Position numbers and translations under genes: made by a program
Notes under the pieces: model-generated
The model's database searches: none
What the model was told of the DNA's origin: nothing
Seen by the model: the letters and a program-made list of their open reading frames with translations, nothing else
Shown here: positions 49,234-61,527 of the stretch, piece by piece
Layout of the letters: the number at the start of each line of letters is the position of its first letter
Numbering within the stretch: the first letter of the stretch is position 1
From: Paramyrothecium sp. XJ0827
Taxonomy: Eukaryota; Ascomycota; Sordariomycetes; Hypocreales; Stachybotryaceae
Direction of reading: 5' to 3'
Length of the DNA: 64,000 nt
Assembly: GCA_020881915.1 (NCBI GenBank)
Contig: JAJFPB010000005.1
Coordinates: 1,488,001-1,552,000 of the forward strand

Positions 49234-50305
49234 AGAGCACCTACTACATAACGTGGCTCTAAATTTCCACGACTCTACCTGACGGTCAAGTCTACTTGAT
49301 GCTACTCAAACCTTTCCTATTGTTCTGGCGCTCTTAATATGTATTATCGACAACCAAACAGGAAATCATGATGTTTTGCCTACCACGCCGTACCTACCCC
49401 GACAGGCGGAACTATTTGAGATAGGAACTTACTTTCGGCGGACGAAGGGTTGGCAGTGTGTTTTCGTGGCTGTTTCATTTTGGATCTCTGCCTTGTAGAT
49501 GGATTCATGGACGAGAGGAGCATCATTCGAGGGCGTTACAATGATTGTTTGAGTCTTGATAAAGATACCTCCTGTCTACTTATGCTTGATAGCAACCATG
49601 ATACGAAAGAGAAGAATAACACAAACCCCAATTATGCGTGCAAAAATTCAGGGGACTGACATGGCAGGTGAAGGGATCGGGAACCCTGGCTGGCCTCGAG
49701 ATGAACAGATGGAGTTGACGGGAACCCCCCGATTCTGTCTGTTGGCAGGGCACGAGAAAAGAAGAGAGGCCCATCCTTTTCCGTCTACCTCAGTGACTGA
49801 TCCCGAGCAACCTCCCAGGGCTGTGACGGAAAGAGCAGGTAGATAAGATTAGGCGTCCAGCCGGACCCTAGTCACTTTGTGACTTGTGTGGACAAATGGC
49901 TCCGGTCACAAGGCGTTCGGATCCTTCGTGTGTTCGGTGCGTTTAAGCAGTTGACGCTACAAGCCAGGCAAGGCCATTCAACGTGAGGTAAAGGTACCTG
50001 TGATACCTGTGATCTGGCTGGCCTGGTCAAGATGGGCAAGGTACCTACTTTGGACTGACATCACTGGTGGCGGCGGCGGTTGCGGTTGCGTCTAGAAAAA
50101 TTTACCCCACCAAAATTTCACCCACCTTTCAACCACTCCACTCACGAAACCACCTTGTGCCCTGCCTCATCACCTCGCAGACCAACCAACAGAACGTTGC
50201 ACGGCGAGCAGAGCACATCTTCAACCCGGCCGCTTCGCTGACCGAGACCTTCACGAATCCGGAACCAAGTCGCTTCGCCTCGCGAGAGAGCCGCTAGCCG
50301 CCATC
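49234..50305. other. Intergenic region between ankyrin and DRG1 genes
   Basis: About 1.07 kb, no gene. GAGGTAAAGGTACC and two GTGATACCT words lie at 49984-50012, and AAGGTACCTAC near 50039. The last 230 nt are rich in ACC/CCA runs and form the probable DRG1 leader. Confidence 0.55.
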
Positions 50306-52060
50306 ATGTCGACCACGGTGGACAAGGTATGCCTGAATCACCCGCCGCCCGACCCCAATCGCGCTGCAACGCTGTGGACTGGGACTTTTTTTGTGCTAAT
50401 GGCGTTGAAAAATTTGTAGATCAAGGAGATTGAGGCCGAAGTACGTGACCAGCTGAGCGACGCTCCTACACGCCCCCCTCTCCCCCTCCCTGCTCCCTGC
50501 TCCCTGCTACCTGCTGCCCTTGACGATCCAAGACATGGCCCCTAACGGGTTCGACAGATGGCCAAGACCCAGAAGAACAAGGCGACGTCGTACCATCTGG
50601 GTCAACTCAAGGCCAAGCTGGCCAAGTTGAAGCGCGAGCTGCTCACCCCGACAGGCGGAGGTGGAGGCGGTGGCGCCGGTTTCGACGTCGCCAGGACCGG
50701 TGTGGCCAGTATTGGCTTCATCGGCTTCCCCTCTGTCGGCAAGAGCACACTGATGACCAGGCTTACGGGCCAACATTCCGAGGCCGCCGCCTACGAGTTC
50801 ACCACCCTGACGTCTGTTCCCGGCCAAGTCGTCTACAACGGTTAGTCGCGCGCTTTGCGGCACGGCTCGCTCCCACCCGCGCGCCGCGCCGCCGTCTTCT
50901 GTTTCTTCAGACGAAAGCAGACCCGCTGACAGGATTGACGTTGTCACAGGAGCCCCGCTACAGATTATCGACCTGCCCGGTATCATTGAGGGTGCTAAGG
51001 ATGGCCGTGGTAGAGGTCGCCAGGTCATCGCCGTCGCCAAGACGTGCCACCTGATCTTTATTGTCCTGGACGTGAACAAACCCCTGACGGACAAGAGGGT
51101 CATTGAAGGCGAACTCGAGGGCTTCGGCATCCGCATCAACAAGGAGCCCCCAAACATCACCTTCAAGAAGAAGGACAAGGGTGGCCTGAACATCACGAGC
51201 ACGGTGCCTCTAAGCCACATTGATCACGATGAAATCAAGGCTGTCATGAGCGAATACCGGATCAACTCCGCGGATATCACCATCCGCTGCGACGCCACCG
51301 TCGACGACCTAATCGACGTGCTCGAGGCGAAGAGCCGAAGGTGAGTGATGCTGCAAGCGCTCGGATGCACCAGCAGGGTTATGGTGGCAAACGCGACTAA
51401 CACGACCGCATTTAGCTATATCCCCGTCGTTTACTGCCTGAACAAGATCGACTCCATCAGCATAGAAGAGCTTGACCTATTATATCGAATTCCGAATGCT
51501 GTGCCCATCAGTTCCGAGCATGGCTGGAATGTTGACGAGCTGATGGAGGCCATGTGGGAAAAGCTGAGCCTGAAGAGAGTGTACACGAAGCCTAAGGGCA
51601 AGCAACCGGATTACTCGGCGCCAGTGGTTTTGAGAGCCACGAGGTGTACGGTAGAGGACTTTGTAAGGGCCCACCCACTCCTGCTAAACCCCTATGTTCC
51701 ACACGCCTGACTGAAACTGACGTCTGTGTTTCTTGATTAGTGTAACGCGATCCATCGAAGCATCGTTGAGCAGTTCAAAACGGCCATCGTGTACGGCAAG
51801 TCTGTGAAACACCAACCGCAAAGAGTTGGCCTGGGACATGAGTTGGAAGATGAGGACGTCGGTGAGTGCTTCATCCTATCCCCCGAGTAATGGCCGACCA
51901 GGCTTGTCGTGGCGAAGTTTCAAAAGCGACTTCCCCCACCCTCACGCCGGTTATGACGTCTTGTGTTCTATCCCAAGTTTCACCGCCGCGATATTTGTCC
52001 TTGAACAAATCCAATGTCCAGTTGGCTAACTGTGGGTCAGTGACCATTGTCAAGCGATGA
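50306..52060 (+). CDS. rbg1: Developmentally regulated GTP-binding protein 1 (DRG1/Rbg1)
   Basis: Seven exons: 50306-50326, 50420-50440, 50558-50840, 50950-51340, 51416-51662, 51741-51861 and 52041-52060, giving 367 residues, the same length as human DRG1. [24 protein letters not shown] starts the protein. The G motifs are GFPSVGKS (G1), DLPGIIEGA (G3) and NKIDS (G4), and a TGS domain follows ([20 protein letters not shown]...[24 protein letters not shown]). DRG1 binds polysomes with a DFRP partner (yeast Tma46) and relieves ribosome stalling. The first two coding exons are 21 nt each in phase 0, and exon 3 opens with an in-frame ATG (M15) in good context. The last exon is only 20 nt. A second in-phase terminal exon may exist at 52541-52620. 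Confidence 0.96.
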
Positions 52061-52540
52061 GCAAGGAATCTGCCTTACGGGCTTGCTCAGGAGGGTAGTA
52101 CCGGGAACCTGGTGCTGTTGCGTCGTTCGACAGATCACTGCGCTGCGCTATTCCTGTTATGCATACTTGAGCACTCATCACCAACACACCCCGACATGAT
52201 ATCCTCTGAAATGGGTTTTCGTGTTGGTTGGCAGCGAACAATACAGACTCCGGTTTTGGCATGATGGGGCGAGGGTCAAATCAGAATAGGGCTGACACGG
52301 TCTGAAGGGCGGCACCGAGCATGTTCTGTTCGATGCCGAGACTCGACCGTCACTCTGCGTACGATAACGATCTACAAGCATTTACCTCGAGGAAAAATGG
52401 GCATGGCGCGTGCGCAAACAAACTGCGGACGCCTGGCGGGCCGGGGACCGGAGCAAGGACAGGGGCTAAGACAAGCAACTTGCCCCAAGCGATATAAGAT
52501 TATCTGTGACTAATTTACTGACCTCTGCTGCGAACAATAG

Positions 52541-52620
52541 AGATTCGTATAGTCAAGCACATACCTGATGACCAAGAGCTCAAATTTGCCGAATCCAAGC
52601 AGCGGACCCTACGTCGTTGA
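52541..52620 (+). other. Candidate alternative terminal exon of the DRG1 gene
   Basis: A good 3' splice site (TTTACTGACCTCTGCTGCG, then AACAATAG ending at 52540) precedes 80 nt. These join exon 6 of DRG1 in phase and read EIRIVKHIPDDQELKFAESK, then QRTLRR and a TGA. The canonical exon (52041-52060) reads VTIVKR. The intron to this exon would be 679 nt. Sequence-only evidence; it may be fortuitous or part of an unrecognised small gene. Confidence 0.35.
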
Positions 52621-54310
52621 AAAAGATGATGCTTGAATATGTAAGATCAAATGATGTTCGTGGTTGTTGCTTCGACCTGCATAGCCGAGGGCCGCTCGAT
52701 CTGCGGCCTGGCCTTCCCAGCAGAAACGTGGGATGCAGTGCATGTTGGAGAAGAAGAGGGTGGGGACGGGGAGTGAAACAAGGCTTGGCTTGCATTCGGC
52801 GCTTATTCACGTCGTTCTGGCTGGCTTATTACACAAAATGGGCCAAAGGGCTTTTCGGGTGTTGGATTCGGTTAGCCTTTCACAACGCTTCTCTTGCCGC
52901 CGAGCATTTGCAGACGGTTCTTGGTTGGTCATCATCGGACGCTTCTACCGGTGAAAGTTTTCGACATCCGTCGGCAAAAGAAAGAGTCCCGCGAGCCGAA
53001 GAAGCCAATTCACTCCCACGGGTGCCAGAGGACAATTTTAGGAGATAAGTCAAGGTAACGTCCCGGCTAGTCGCAACCTCGTTTCGGAGATTGAGGACGA
53101 AAGACACACCGCAGGCGGGGTGTGTGCGTGTGGGTGTGCTCACTGCTCAGCGAGCGCACAGTACAGTGCTCGAGACATCAGGTCCCGACAAGATCAGTCC
53201 AGGTTTGAGTCGAGTGACTGCCATCAATGGGTGGTGGGCAAGACACACGAGCGGGGTGGGCTGCAATGAGGCGGGCCGCTTGGGAAACATGACTGGTCTT
53301 GCATGTCGGGGCATGGCATTTCAGCATGGACGCCACGATGCGCCGGCCAGGCAAGCAGGTACTCTTTCGACATCGGCAGGGCGGGACGGATTATTGCCTC
53401 GACGGTTTGTTTGCAATATGACCTCTCGTTTTGAAGAGAGAAAAAAACAGGTGAGGGGAAACACAATGGCCTTCGGGTCTGGGGGGACCCTTGGCCCAAT
53501 GCCAATTGGTGAGAGCGGTCGAGAATGTGAGGCGTTCGACTCCACCCCCAGTTTCATTCGACATACGTCCGTAGCCGCAAGTGCGTCCGCTTCAAGCATA
53601 GTGATCTCAGGGATCGCAATCTTCTTTCTTGTCCCGCTGACGGGGGCTTCGTCAGCACAATCGTTTGAGATCCGCACCCTCGACCGATCTCAGATGTGCC
53701 CTATCGCGGCCTAGCAGGCCTAGCCTCGGGCAGTGGACATAACAGAACGGGGCAAGACAAAGAACAGACAAGGGGATTGATTATGAACCTCCCCACTACC
53801 ACTCGCATCAAAGTACGAGGTCCGATTCTCATTGGTTCAATTCTCTGATGCAGCAACCGTCAATTGGCTGTGTCCTCGATTCCCAGCACGATGTGGCCCG
53901 CCCATTCAGGATTTGGGCTCCTCTCGCAGTGGTGGGAAAGGAAAGGAAAGCACAGCAAAGTAAGGTTGAGCAAAACTGCGACGCAGAATGCACATGTTAT
54001 CCCGGCCCCTGGGCGCTGGTGAGTCTGAAAGCGGGAGTGCCCTAGCAAGGGATCGAGGTGCACACTAACTGGGGGGTCCTGCTTCGGCAAGCTATTAAAC
54101 GGCTGCCCGTCCATATCTTGAAGCAGCTGTACATCATGTCGTTGCGGGGGGACGGGGATCAAGGGCTGCTTGATGGTGTGGAGCTCCTGAAGCTCTCCGC
54201 AATAATAGAGGCTCGTTTAGGAGAAGACTGCATCAGGGATCATTGATAGAATATGGCCAACTGGAACGGAGCCGGGGAGAGCGGAACCACGATTGGATTG
54301 TGGCTCTTCC

Positions 54311-54360
54311 ACTCACACTCACACACACTCTCTCTCACACACACACTCACTCGCACACAC
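54311..54360. repeat. Compound CA/CT microsatellite
   Basis: About 50 nt of CACACT and CTCTCACACA units, imperfect. Intergenic. Confidence 0.85.
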
Positions 54361-56593
54361 CCTAGCCTCTTTTGTTTATTTTCCCTCGTTCTCGTGTGCT
54401 TTTGTCGCTGTCCCCCTCCTGCTGTCCGATATTCTCCTCATCCTAGGTACTCGGTACTCTGTGCTATGGCCTGTCGAGGAACCTACTTCACAGCAGGACC
54501 CGGAGATTGCGGCCAATGGCGAAGACGTCGGGCCTGGCAGTAACCGTTTTGGGCATGCCCGGCATGGGACAAATCGACATGGGTCTTGCACCATCGCGTC
54601 GGCCGCCATGATCATTCTCTCCTCTCTCGGATGCCTTCGCCTCGGCTGTGGTGAGGTTGTGAAATAAAATCTGTTCCTCGGCTACGTTGGGGCCAGAGGA
54701 GAGCGTCGATGAATTCCACCGGTACGATGGTGATCATGACGACGGCGATGATGAGAATGATGGTTATAGGGCTCTTCCGCGCCAGTTGCGCCAGCCCTTT
54801 CGCCGTTTCCACTCCACGGTGCAAGGATGGCACGCACGCTCTCTTCCTGCTTGCTGCTACCCTTGCTGAGTTTGCGCATCATGAAGCCGCAGCCAAGAAT
54901 CGGCCCACATTGCAGAGGCATTCCCGTGCAAATGCTTGTCCACGGGTCAATTCCCTACTACGCCGTAGACGTTTCTTGTTACAATGGCGCCCGGGCGCAT
55001 CACAGCCCACCGCAAACACACGGACGACTCAGCCAGCTTCATGTTGATACAGGGAGCGGACTCTAAAACACCACGTTCTGCGCGCGCTCGAAACCTGCGC
55101 GGCTCATTTGACATCTTCGGATAAGCACCTGATAGTCTTAAGTCCCACAGATAAAGAGCGCAGTCCTCGATTCTCTTACGACTTCGGAATGAAAGAAGCA
55201 CTGTAATGAAGACGACCCTGATTTCCATGTACAAGTGGGCCTCGCACTCAGCAACGCCCTGTTTCGGTGATGCTGTTCCGGATAACTTGGGCTTACAAAG
55301 CCTGCATATCCGTGGGACCTGGGCTGCGAAGGGAAAGGAAGGGAAGGGTAGCGTTCGTCCGCCTCTGGCAAGACAAGCTTTTGAGTGAGCGTGTGGATGA
55401 GGGTCGGCTCCATGACATGGCCCTGTCGTGGTGTCACCTGTGCTGGAAGCTGGGCGGATTTGGCGCGAATCAACGATTTCCAGGGCGTCGTATGCTCGCG
55501 TCTAGGTGGAAGGCGTGCATACGCCTGTGACGGGGCCCTCGACGTCTCCGATTGTCGTCATTCTTGGGTTCCTGGCTTTCCTTGTAAGACACAACTCAAG
55601 CACGGCCCGAGTCCATCTTGAAACCGATAAAGCTACTCCGATGCAGATGGACACTGTAGGGTGTGGGAGAGACAATAGATGGCCTTATTATTCCATCATG
55701 ACGGCTGGCTCCGCAACAGATGACTCAGTTGGCTTTGCCAGCGGCAGATGGTCCTCTCACAGTCTCTCGTTGCGGTCCTTGGGCGACGCTAGACTGATCA
55801 CAGGGTATCAAGACTTATGCTTAGGCTCAAAATCAGCGCCTTCGACGGGTACCAGAATCCCTGCTACCTTGCAAATTTTAGGGGGCTACGGGGGACCCCT
55901 GCACGCGCGCGGCGGCCGTGCCCTCCCGCTCTTTGAATCACTCCCGTCAGTCGATCGCATCCTGTAGTGAGAAAGACTAGGCTAGAGGGAGTGCTGTGGA
56001 TGAGGAGGAGGACCAGGAGGAGGAGGAGCTGCCTTGCGCTGATTAGCAACCGTCCCTGGTAAGCTTCTTTCTCATCGACCAAAGCAGGATATTGGATATC
56101 GCTACCCCAGGTGACCGACCCGCTTGTCCCAATGACGTTCCGGCCGAGACACTTCGAATCGCTAGCCTGCAGTTACGTCGAATAGAATTTGGTTTACCTA
56201 GAACGGCATAACGGGCAACGTCCTATAAGGCGGCGAGGAGGATGGGCTGGACCGTGGCGTCCTTGTCCTGGCCCAAACCCACCTTTGCTCACCCAACATT
56301 GGACGTATCATCTCACACACCCCCCTGGCAGCTTTTTTGGCTCGCCTGGGCTGGCCGGGCTGGCTGGCTAGCTGGCTTGTTCTTTTGGACAAAGCGTATT
56401 CAGCAATGCCCACTGTCCAAGAACAGAACTGTTGACGAAATGCCTCATGGCCGGCACTGATTCGGCACACTGCCCTTGGACCCCATTCTCCTCTGGGTCG
56501 AGTCATTGGCGGATTAGGCCTCAAGGCGACCTTTTAAGACGATCAGTCCCACAATGACACTGTTCCTTCCTGTCTCTGCCTCTGCCTCTCCTG

Positions 56594-56611
56594 CTCTCTC
56601 TCTCTCTCTCT
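56594..56611. repeat. (CT)9 microsatellite
   Basis: Eighteen nt of uninterrupted CT, preceded by CTCTGCCTCTGCCTCTCC-like sequence. Intergenic. Confidence 0.9.
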
Positions 56612-57090
56612 GGATATGCCTGCGCGGAAAAACCGAGGAGGGAGGGGCCCCCAGCCATGTGAGCCACACACTAAGTCAAGAGTGATGTTGGGATAGGACG
56701 AAAGGTAGCCGGGATCTTATTGCGGCCCGTCTATGGCTCGTTGAGCGATCGTTGCTCATCTGCTTCTTCATGTCCCTCTAGCGGGTCGTCATTAGAAGGT
56801 CTCAGCTAGCGCGAGGGCGCTGATTCGCGATTGACAACGCCCAGGGAATGAACCCAAGATGCCTTATAGATGGGTCTCGTATGGCTTCAGCAGCAGCAGC
56901 AGCAGCCGCCGAGAGGGCAGGCCCCGTCTGTCAGCGGACGGACGACCGTGGCCCCGACCCTGCTGTGTCTGTAGGTCTATATCGGGCTGGTGTGCCCACA
57001 CGCAGTCCTCGTTCATGGACAGTGAACGATCTCCCAGAGCTTGATTGCGAGCTCTAAAGCCCCGACCCTGAGTCTCTTGGGATAGCTCTC

Positions 57091-57160
57091 TTGTGTGCGC
57101 GTGTGCGTACGTCCGGGTGTATGTGTGTGTGCGTGTGGTGCGTGTGTGTGTGTGTGTGGT
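57091..57160. repeat. GT-rich compound microsatellite
   Basis: About 70 nt of GTGTG runs broken by GCGT, ATGT and GGTGC units. Alternating purine-pyrimidine DNA, intergenic. Confidence 0.85.
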
Positions 57161-58457
57161 GCACAAGGTGGTATTGCCCTGGACGTTCTTGTCCTACCGC
57201 ATTTGCCCACATTGTTTCCCGGCCTGCTCTTCTGTCTCGCTGCTTCCCGCTGTTTTGCACAGGCTCATTGACACAAAACCGTACAAGCACTCGCTCTATT
57301 CCCTTCCCACACGCCCACCCCATACCTCCCCCATCAAGTCAATCCTACCCACCCACATGCACACACATACACACTTCCACACCTACCCCTGCTAATAAGT
57401 GGCCCCCCGGTCGACAGTCGTGGGTGTGCGTCCGTGTGAGGAGCTTGTGCGTGAGCTTCTGCATACCTCGTCCATGCTCAGTAGGTCGACATCCGCCGCT
57501 GCACTTCCCTGCATACATATCTAGCGTCTGGGTGGTCCTCTGGCCGTACAAGACTCAATGAAAGGTCGTGTAAGAACCACCTCGCCAGCAGAGAGAAATC
57601 GCAAGAGTTGTTGACGACGCCGGCCTCAACCAGGAAGCACATATCTTGTCTGTCCTGGCTCGACTTCCGCTACTGCGAAGCATTGCGTGTTGTGTTGTGT
57701 TGTGCTCCAAGCCTGTGCTTCCGTTCGCTCTGCCCGTGGCCTTTCATCTCTTCTTTTTCTCCCTCCCTCCCCAATACCGCGACACGGCGCACTCTGCTCC
57801 GTTATAGGTCTTGGAGCATCTGGCGGTTTTCACCCGGCGAGGTCAGGCGTCGTCTTTATTCCCCATCAAAGACACCCCTTGGCTCTTCAATCCACGACCA
57901 GGCCACCTGGAGCTTGTTGCGGAAACCCCAGGAGTAATTGGGCGCTCCCGGATTTCATTGTCATTCGTGTCTCACACTCCCTCCTCGCGTGGTCAGAGGT
58001 CCGCCCCTCAAGGTTTCAAATACGTACCATAGCGGTGGAATCAAGGCAAAGCACAAAGGTCAAGAAGCAGATTCGCTTCCATCCGGGCCAACCTGGAATA
58101 ATAACGAGACTCAACGCGCCTTTGGGATCCGGAGACTCGATCCGGCGGACACCTGTGCTCTGAAGACGGGCCACCATCTCGTATTCAGCCTCTTTCGCAC
58201 ACGGCGCAGAAGGGCAGCCTATAATAGCCTTCGTCGCAGACATCACCCGGAGGACCAGCTGTACGGGACCATGCATCATTTCTTCGATTGCCATTCATGA
58301 GAGTTGTTCTGAAATCATCCTCTCTCTTGCGAACGCTTTGCCCCCCGCCCACCATCCCAGCTGTTGCAATCAGGAAGCAGCCCGTGTCCCTGACTCGACG
58401 TCAACCAACAGCTTCTTCTTCTTCAACTTGCGTTTACTGGGTTGGCACAAGAAGAAG

Positions 58458-60224
58458 ATGAACAACACCGTCAATGGATCCACTGCAATGGGGGAAGACG
58501 CGACCATGGCCCCGACGCACGGCTATGGCAATGACAGCTGGGCAAGCATAAGTCCCTACAGCCAATCTCCCTATGGCCATAGCCCGATGAATGAGTACAG
58601 CGCCTTTGCCTACCTGCCTCACGGAATGCCCTCGGAGTCGATCAGCAGGATGCCGCCGCCTCCGCAACCCCAACACCACCAAATGATACAACCCGCACCG
58701 TCGCCCCATCCGCAACACCCCGTGGCGTCTCCAGCACCTTCAAGCGCCGCCATGGCGCATCAACAATTGCCCATGTTGACAACAACTTGGCCCAGTCAGT
58801 TGACCAACCCGACGCCGCCGTCTGGTAGTTATTCCGCTCCCCCGTTGTCTGTCCCACCACCGTCAGCTGCACCCCCAGTCGAAGCACCACGGCTACCAGC
58901 GCAACATGAAAAGGCACGGAAAACCTTGAGCAACGAGCAGAAGCGCGCTATGTGTCTCTACCACGAGGAGAACCCCGGTACGAGGCAGGCGGACATTGGC
59001 GCCAGGTTTGGAGTTGAGCGAAGGTAAGCCTTCAATTTTCCGTTCACATGCACGACTGACACAAATGCTTGCAGCACCGTATCCAAAGTCCTACGCCACA
59101 AGGACCAGTACCTAAAACGAGACCAGGAGCCGGAGCAAGCGGCCCTTAAAAGGGGCAAAGGAAAGCATCCTGACTTCGACCGAACTCTAAGCAACTACGT
59201 GCGTCGACAACAGCAGCGTGGTTTCGACGTGAAGGACGAGGAGATTCTGGAACAGGCCAAGCTTTTTGCCCATGCTAGTGGGAACCAGGAGAACATCCTC
59301 ACAAGCTTGACTAGCAACTGGCTCCAAAAGTTCAAGCAGAAGCATGGCATTGGGGGCGGCAGACTCATGCGGCGGGCATCCGAGACTAACATCCCTGACA
59401 GCGCTCGCCTTTCGACTTCGCTCCAAGGGCTCAACAAAGACTCTGACTCGAGTAACTTCTTTCCTGCTTCCCCTACCGGGCAACTCTCTCCTCTTTCTGG
59501 CAGCAAAAGCGATGAAGAATTGCAGCCCGACGGTTTGGACTTCGACTTCACGTATCGATCAGCCGCTTCGCACTCCACGACGTCTCTTACCGGCGACCTA
59601 CGAGAAAACAATGCTTCAAATCTTTCCGGCGCCCCGATGAGTCCAACGACATCCTTCAATTTCTCCCCGGACCCGAATGCGGGAGCTTTTGCTGTGGCGG
59701 GATCCGACTTCCACCATCACCATCGGGAGAAGCGAAGCAATACTTTTCCGTCGCTGAACATAGAATACGTCAACCAAGTCACTTCGACTGAGCCTGTGAC
59801 ACCACGACATCAACCCACGGGCACAGCGCCGTCGTCAGCATTGGATTCGCCTGCGAGCGAGCTACAGCCTGCTCCGTTCGCCATCGACACGACTTTGGCT
59901 TCACCCCCTACGCTGCGCCGCAGCAACAGCAGCTCCAGCCTGACGGCTCGTGGCATCTCATCAACGCCGGTCGATTTGTCACCCGTATCACCGTCCCAAG
60001 AAGACGCTCGACGGGCTGCAAACACGCTTCTAAACTACATCTCCAACATGAGCACAAATGGCCAATTTGATCAGACCGAATACCTAACAATAGTTCAGTT
60101 GACCAAGAAACTGCAACTTCATCAACATCAAAGCAACCGCCCCTCTATGGGGGGGTTATCCAGAATTCCGGAGGGAGACAGCGAAATACCCCCTATAGCT
60201 GATGGGACGATCGACCCTCGATGA
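58458..60224 (+). CDS. CENP-B-type helix-turn-helix DNA-binding protein without transposase domain
   Basis: Two exons, 58458-59023 and 59075-60224, with a 51-nt intron (GTAAGC donor, GACTGAC branch, TTGCAG acceptor), giving 571 residues. Residues 1-150 are Pro/Ser/Gln/His-rich and disordered. Residues about 152-203 are a CENP-B N-terminal HTH (LSNEQKRAMCLYHEENPGTR, QADIGARFGVERSTVSKVLR). The intron splits this HTH. Residues about 214-285 are the second CENP-B/Tc5-type HTH (DFDRTLSNYVRRQQQRGFDV, then LTSNWLQKFKQKHGI). The last 285 residues are Ser/Thr/Pro-rich; no DDE endonuclease domain is present, so it is not an active transposase. Such proteins are domesticated pogo-like DNA-binding factors acting as centromere or ARS binders or transcription regulators. 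Which applies here is unknown. SRRSNSS-type and SP motifs suggest phosphorylation. Confidence 0.85.
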
Positions 60225-61527
60225 AGGGCCTGGAAGAACCACAACCCCCAAGCCACCTTCTGCAGAAGACGAATTCGGTTTTTTTGTCTTCTAGCGTTTT
60301 GATTTGAATTTCAGCAATGCCTCCATACATAGGGGAAACAACTACCAGCACGAACAAGCAACAACGGACCACAAATTCTTTCCAGCAGATGCCACAACAA
60401 CCACATTAGTATCGGGGTTTGCCTGATTCGTACATGCAATCTGTAATTCTGCAGCCATGGTATTTGCCGCGGACATTATATTGACTTGAGTATTAAAAAA
60501 AAGGAAAGAGGAGGACACCCTCAATATATTCTGGCAACAGATCATCGGCAACGACAGGAAATGGAACCCCACAGCGCAACATCAGTATTCTTCTTCTTTT
60601 CATTCTTCTCGTCACTCTGTTTTGTTTTCGTTTTCTCTCTTCAATTCTTCAGCGGTCTCATCTTTTGGCATCCCGTCCATCTTTGAGAATACTTACCTGA
60701 TTAGCTTTACATGGAAGATATCTTCTTCGCCGCTCACGCGTTTCGGTTCTTCACTGGGAGACAATGCATGCTGTTTATCTTTGCGATTGCTATTTTATTC
60801 ATTGTTCGTCTTATTCTCAACTTTTCCATGTTTCACATCTTATTCATTGTTTTCTTGCTCTTGCTATGTTGTTTTGGAAGATGCATCGGTGATCAATAGA
60901 CAAGGACATCGATGCGCCTTGTACGTTACGCTTTAAGAGCGGTTAACGGGAACCCTATCAGTACCAGCAAGGAAAGGGTTTGGGGGGGGTTTGGGAAGGA
61001 TTTCAGGGTACGGGAAGTAAGAATGGAACATGAACTTCGCAGTTCAACAAGGTTATTACATTATTTTCTATCTGTTTGCCTGTTTGCTCATCTGATTCTG
61101 TTTCACTTCCTTTGGTTGGAGGGAGAGCGTTGAGAGTGCATTGTACCGATCGGGATGGCATAATGTGGAAATGGCATCGAGGTCGGGGATACGCGAGCCA
61201 TGGGGCTTGCCTATCACCTAGCGTGAGATCTTGCGCTTGCCGGGGATGGCGACACATCGTCCCCCCTTGTTGATTTCTGTGATAGCCCCCAGGTCGGCAA
61301 ATGTGAAGGGTACAGGGCTTTTTCGTTGAAGCTCCGTCTCTTCTACACAGGAGATAGAGAGGGGGGTTTTTCCAAATACTACTGGGTGGCACTTGTGCAG
61401 CTGATATGATATGATGTGATGACTATGACAAATTGGCTTGATACCATCGATGGCAACGCACTACTAGGGGAAATGGTGATGCGTTGCTCCCTCTTGGGTC
61501 AAGGCTCACGTCTTCTGCCTGGAAGAC
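60225..61527. other. 3' flank between CENP-B-type and PXA genes
   Basis: About 1.3 kb between convergent genes. T-rich tracts (60590-60860) and AT-rich sequence typical of 3' UTRs. No gene, hairpin terminator or RNA gene recognised. Confidence 0.55.

Larger units (their letters stand above)
52061..58457. other. 6.4-kb gene-poor region upstream of a CENP-B-type regulator
   Basis: No gene supported apart from a possible alternative DRG1 exon at 52541-52620. Frames up to 207 codons (for example 53091-53714) have shuffled composition, overlap antisense frames and show no family. Simple repeats are concentrated here: CA/CT, CT and GT tracts, listed separately. From about 57610 to 58450 the plus strand is CT-rich with few ATGs, the likely leader of the CENP-B-type gene. 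The large upstream space would suit a regulator with complex control (inference). Confidence 0.5.

Noticed and set aside
53091..53714. 207-codon plus-strand frame
   Set aside because: No domain, and an antisense frame of 118 codons overlaps it.
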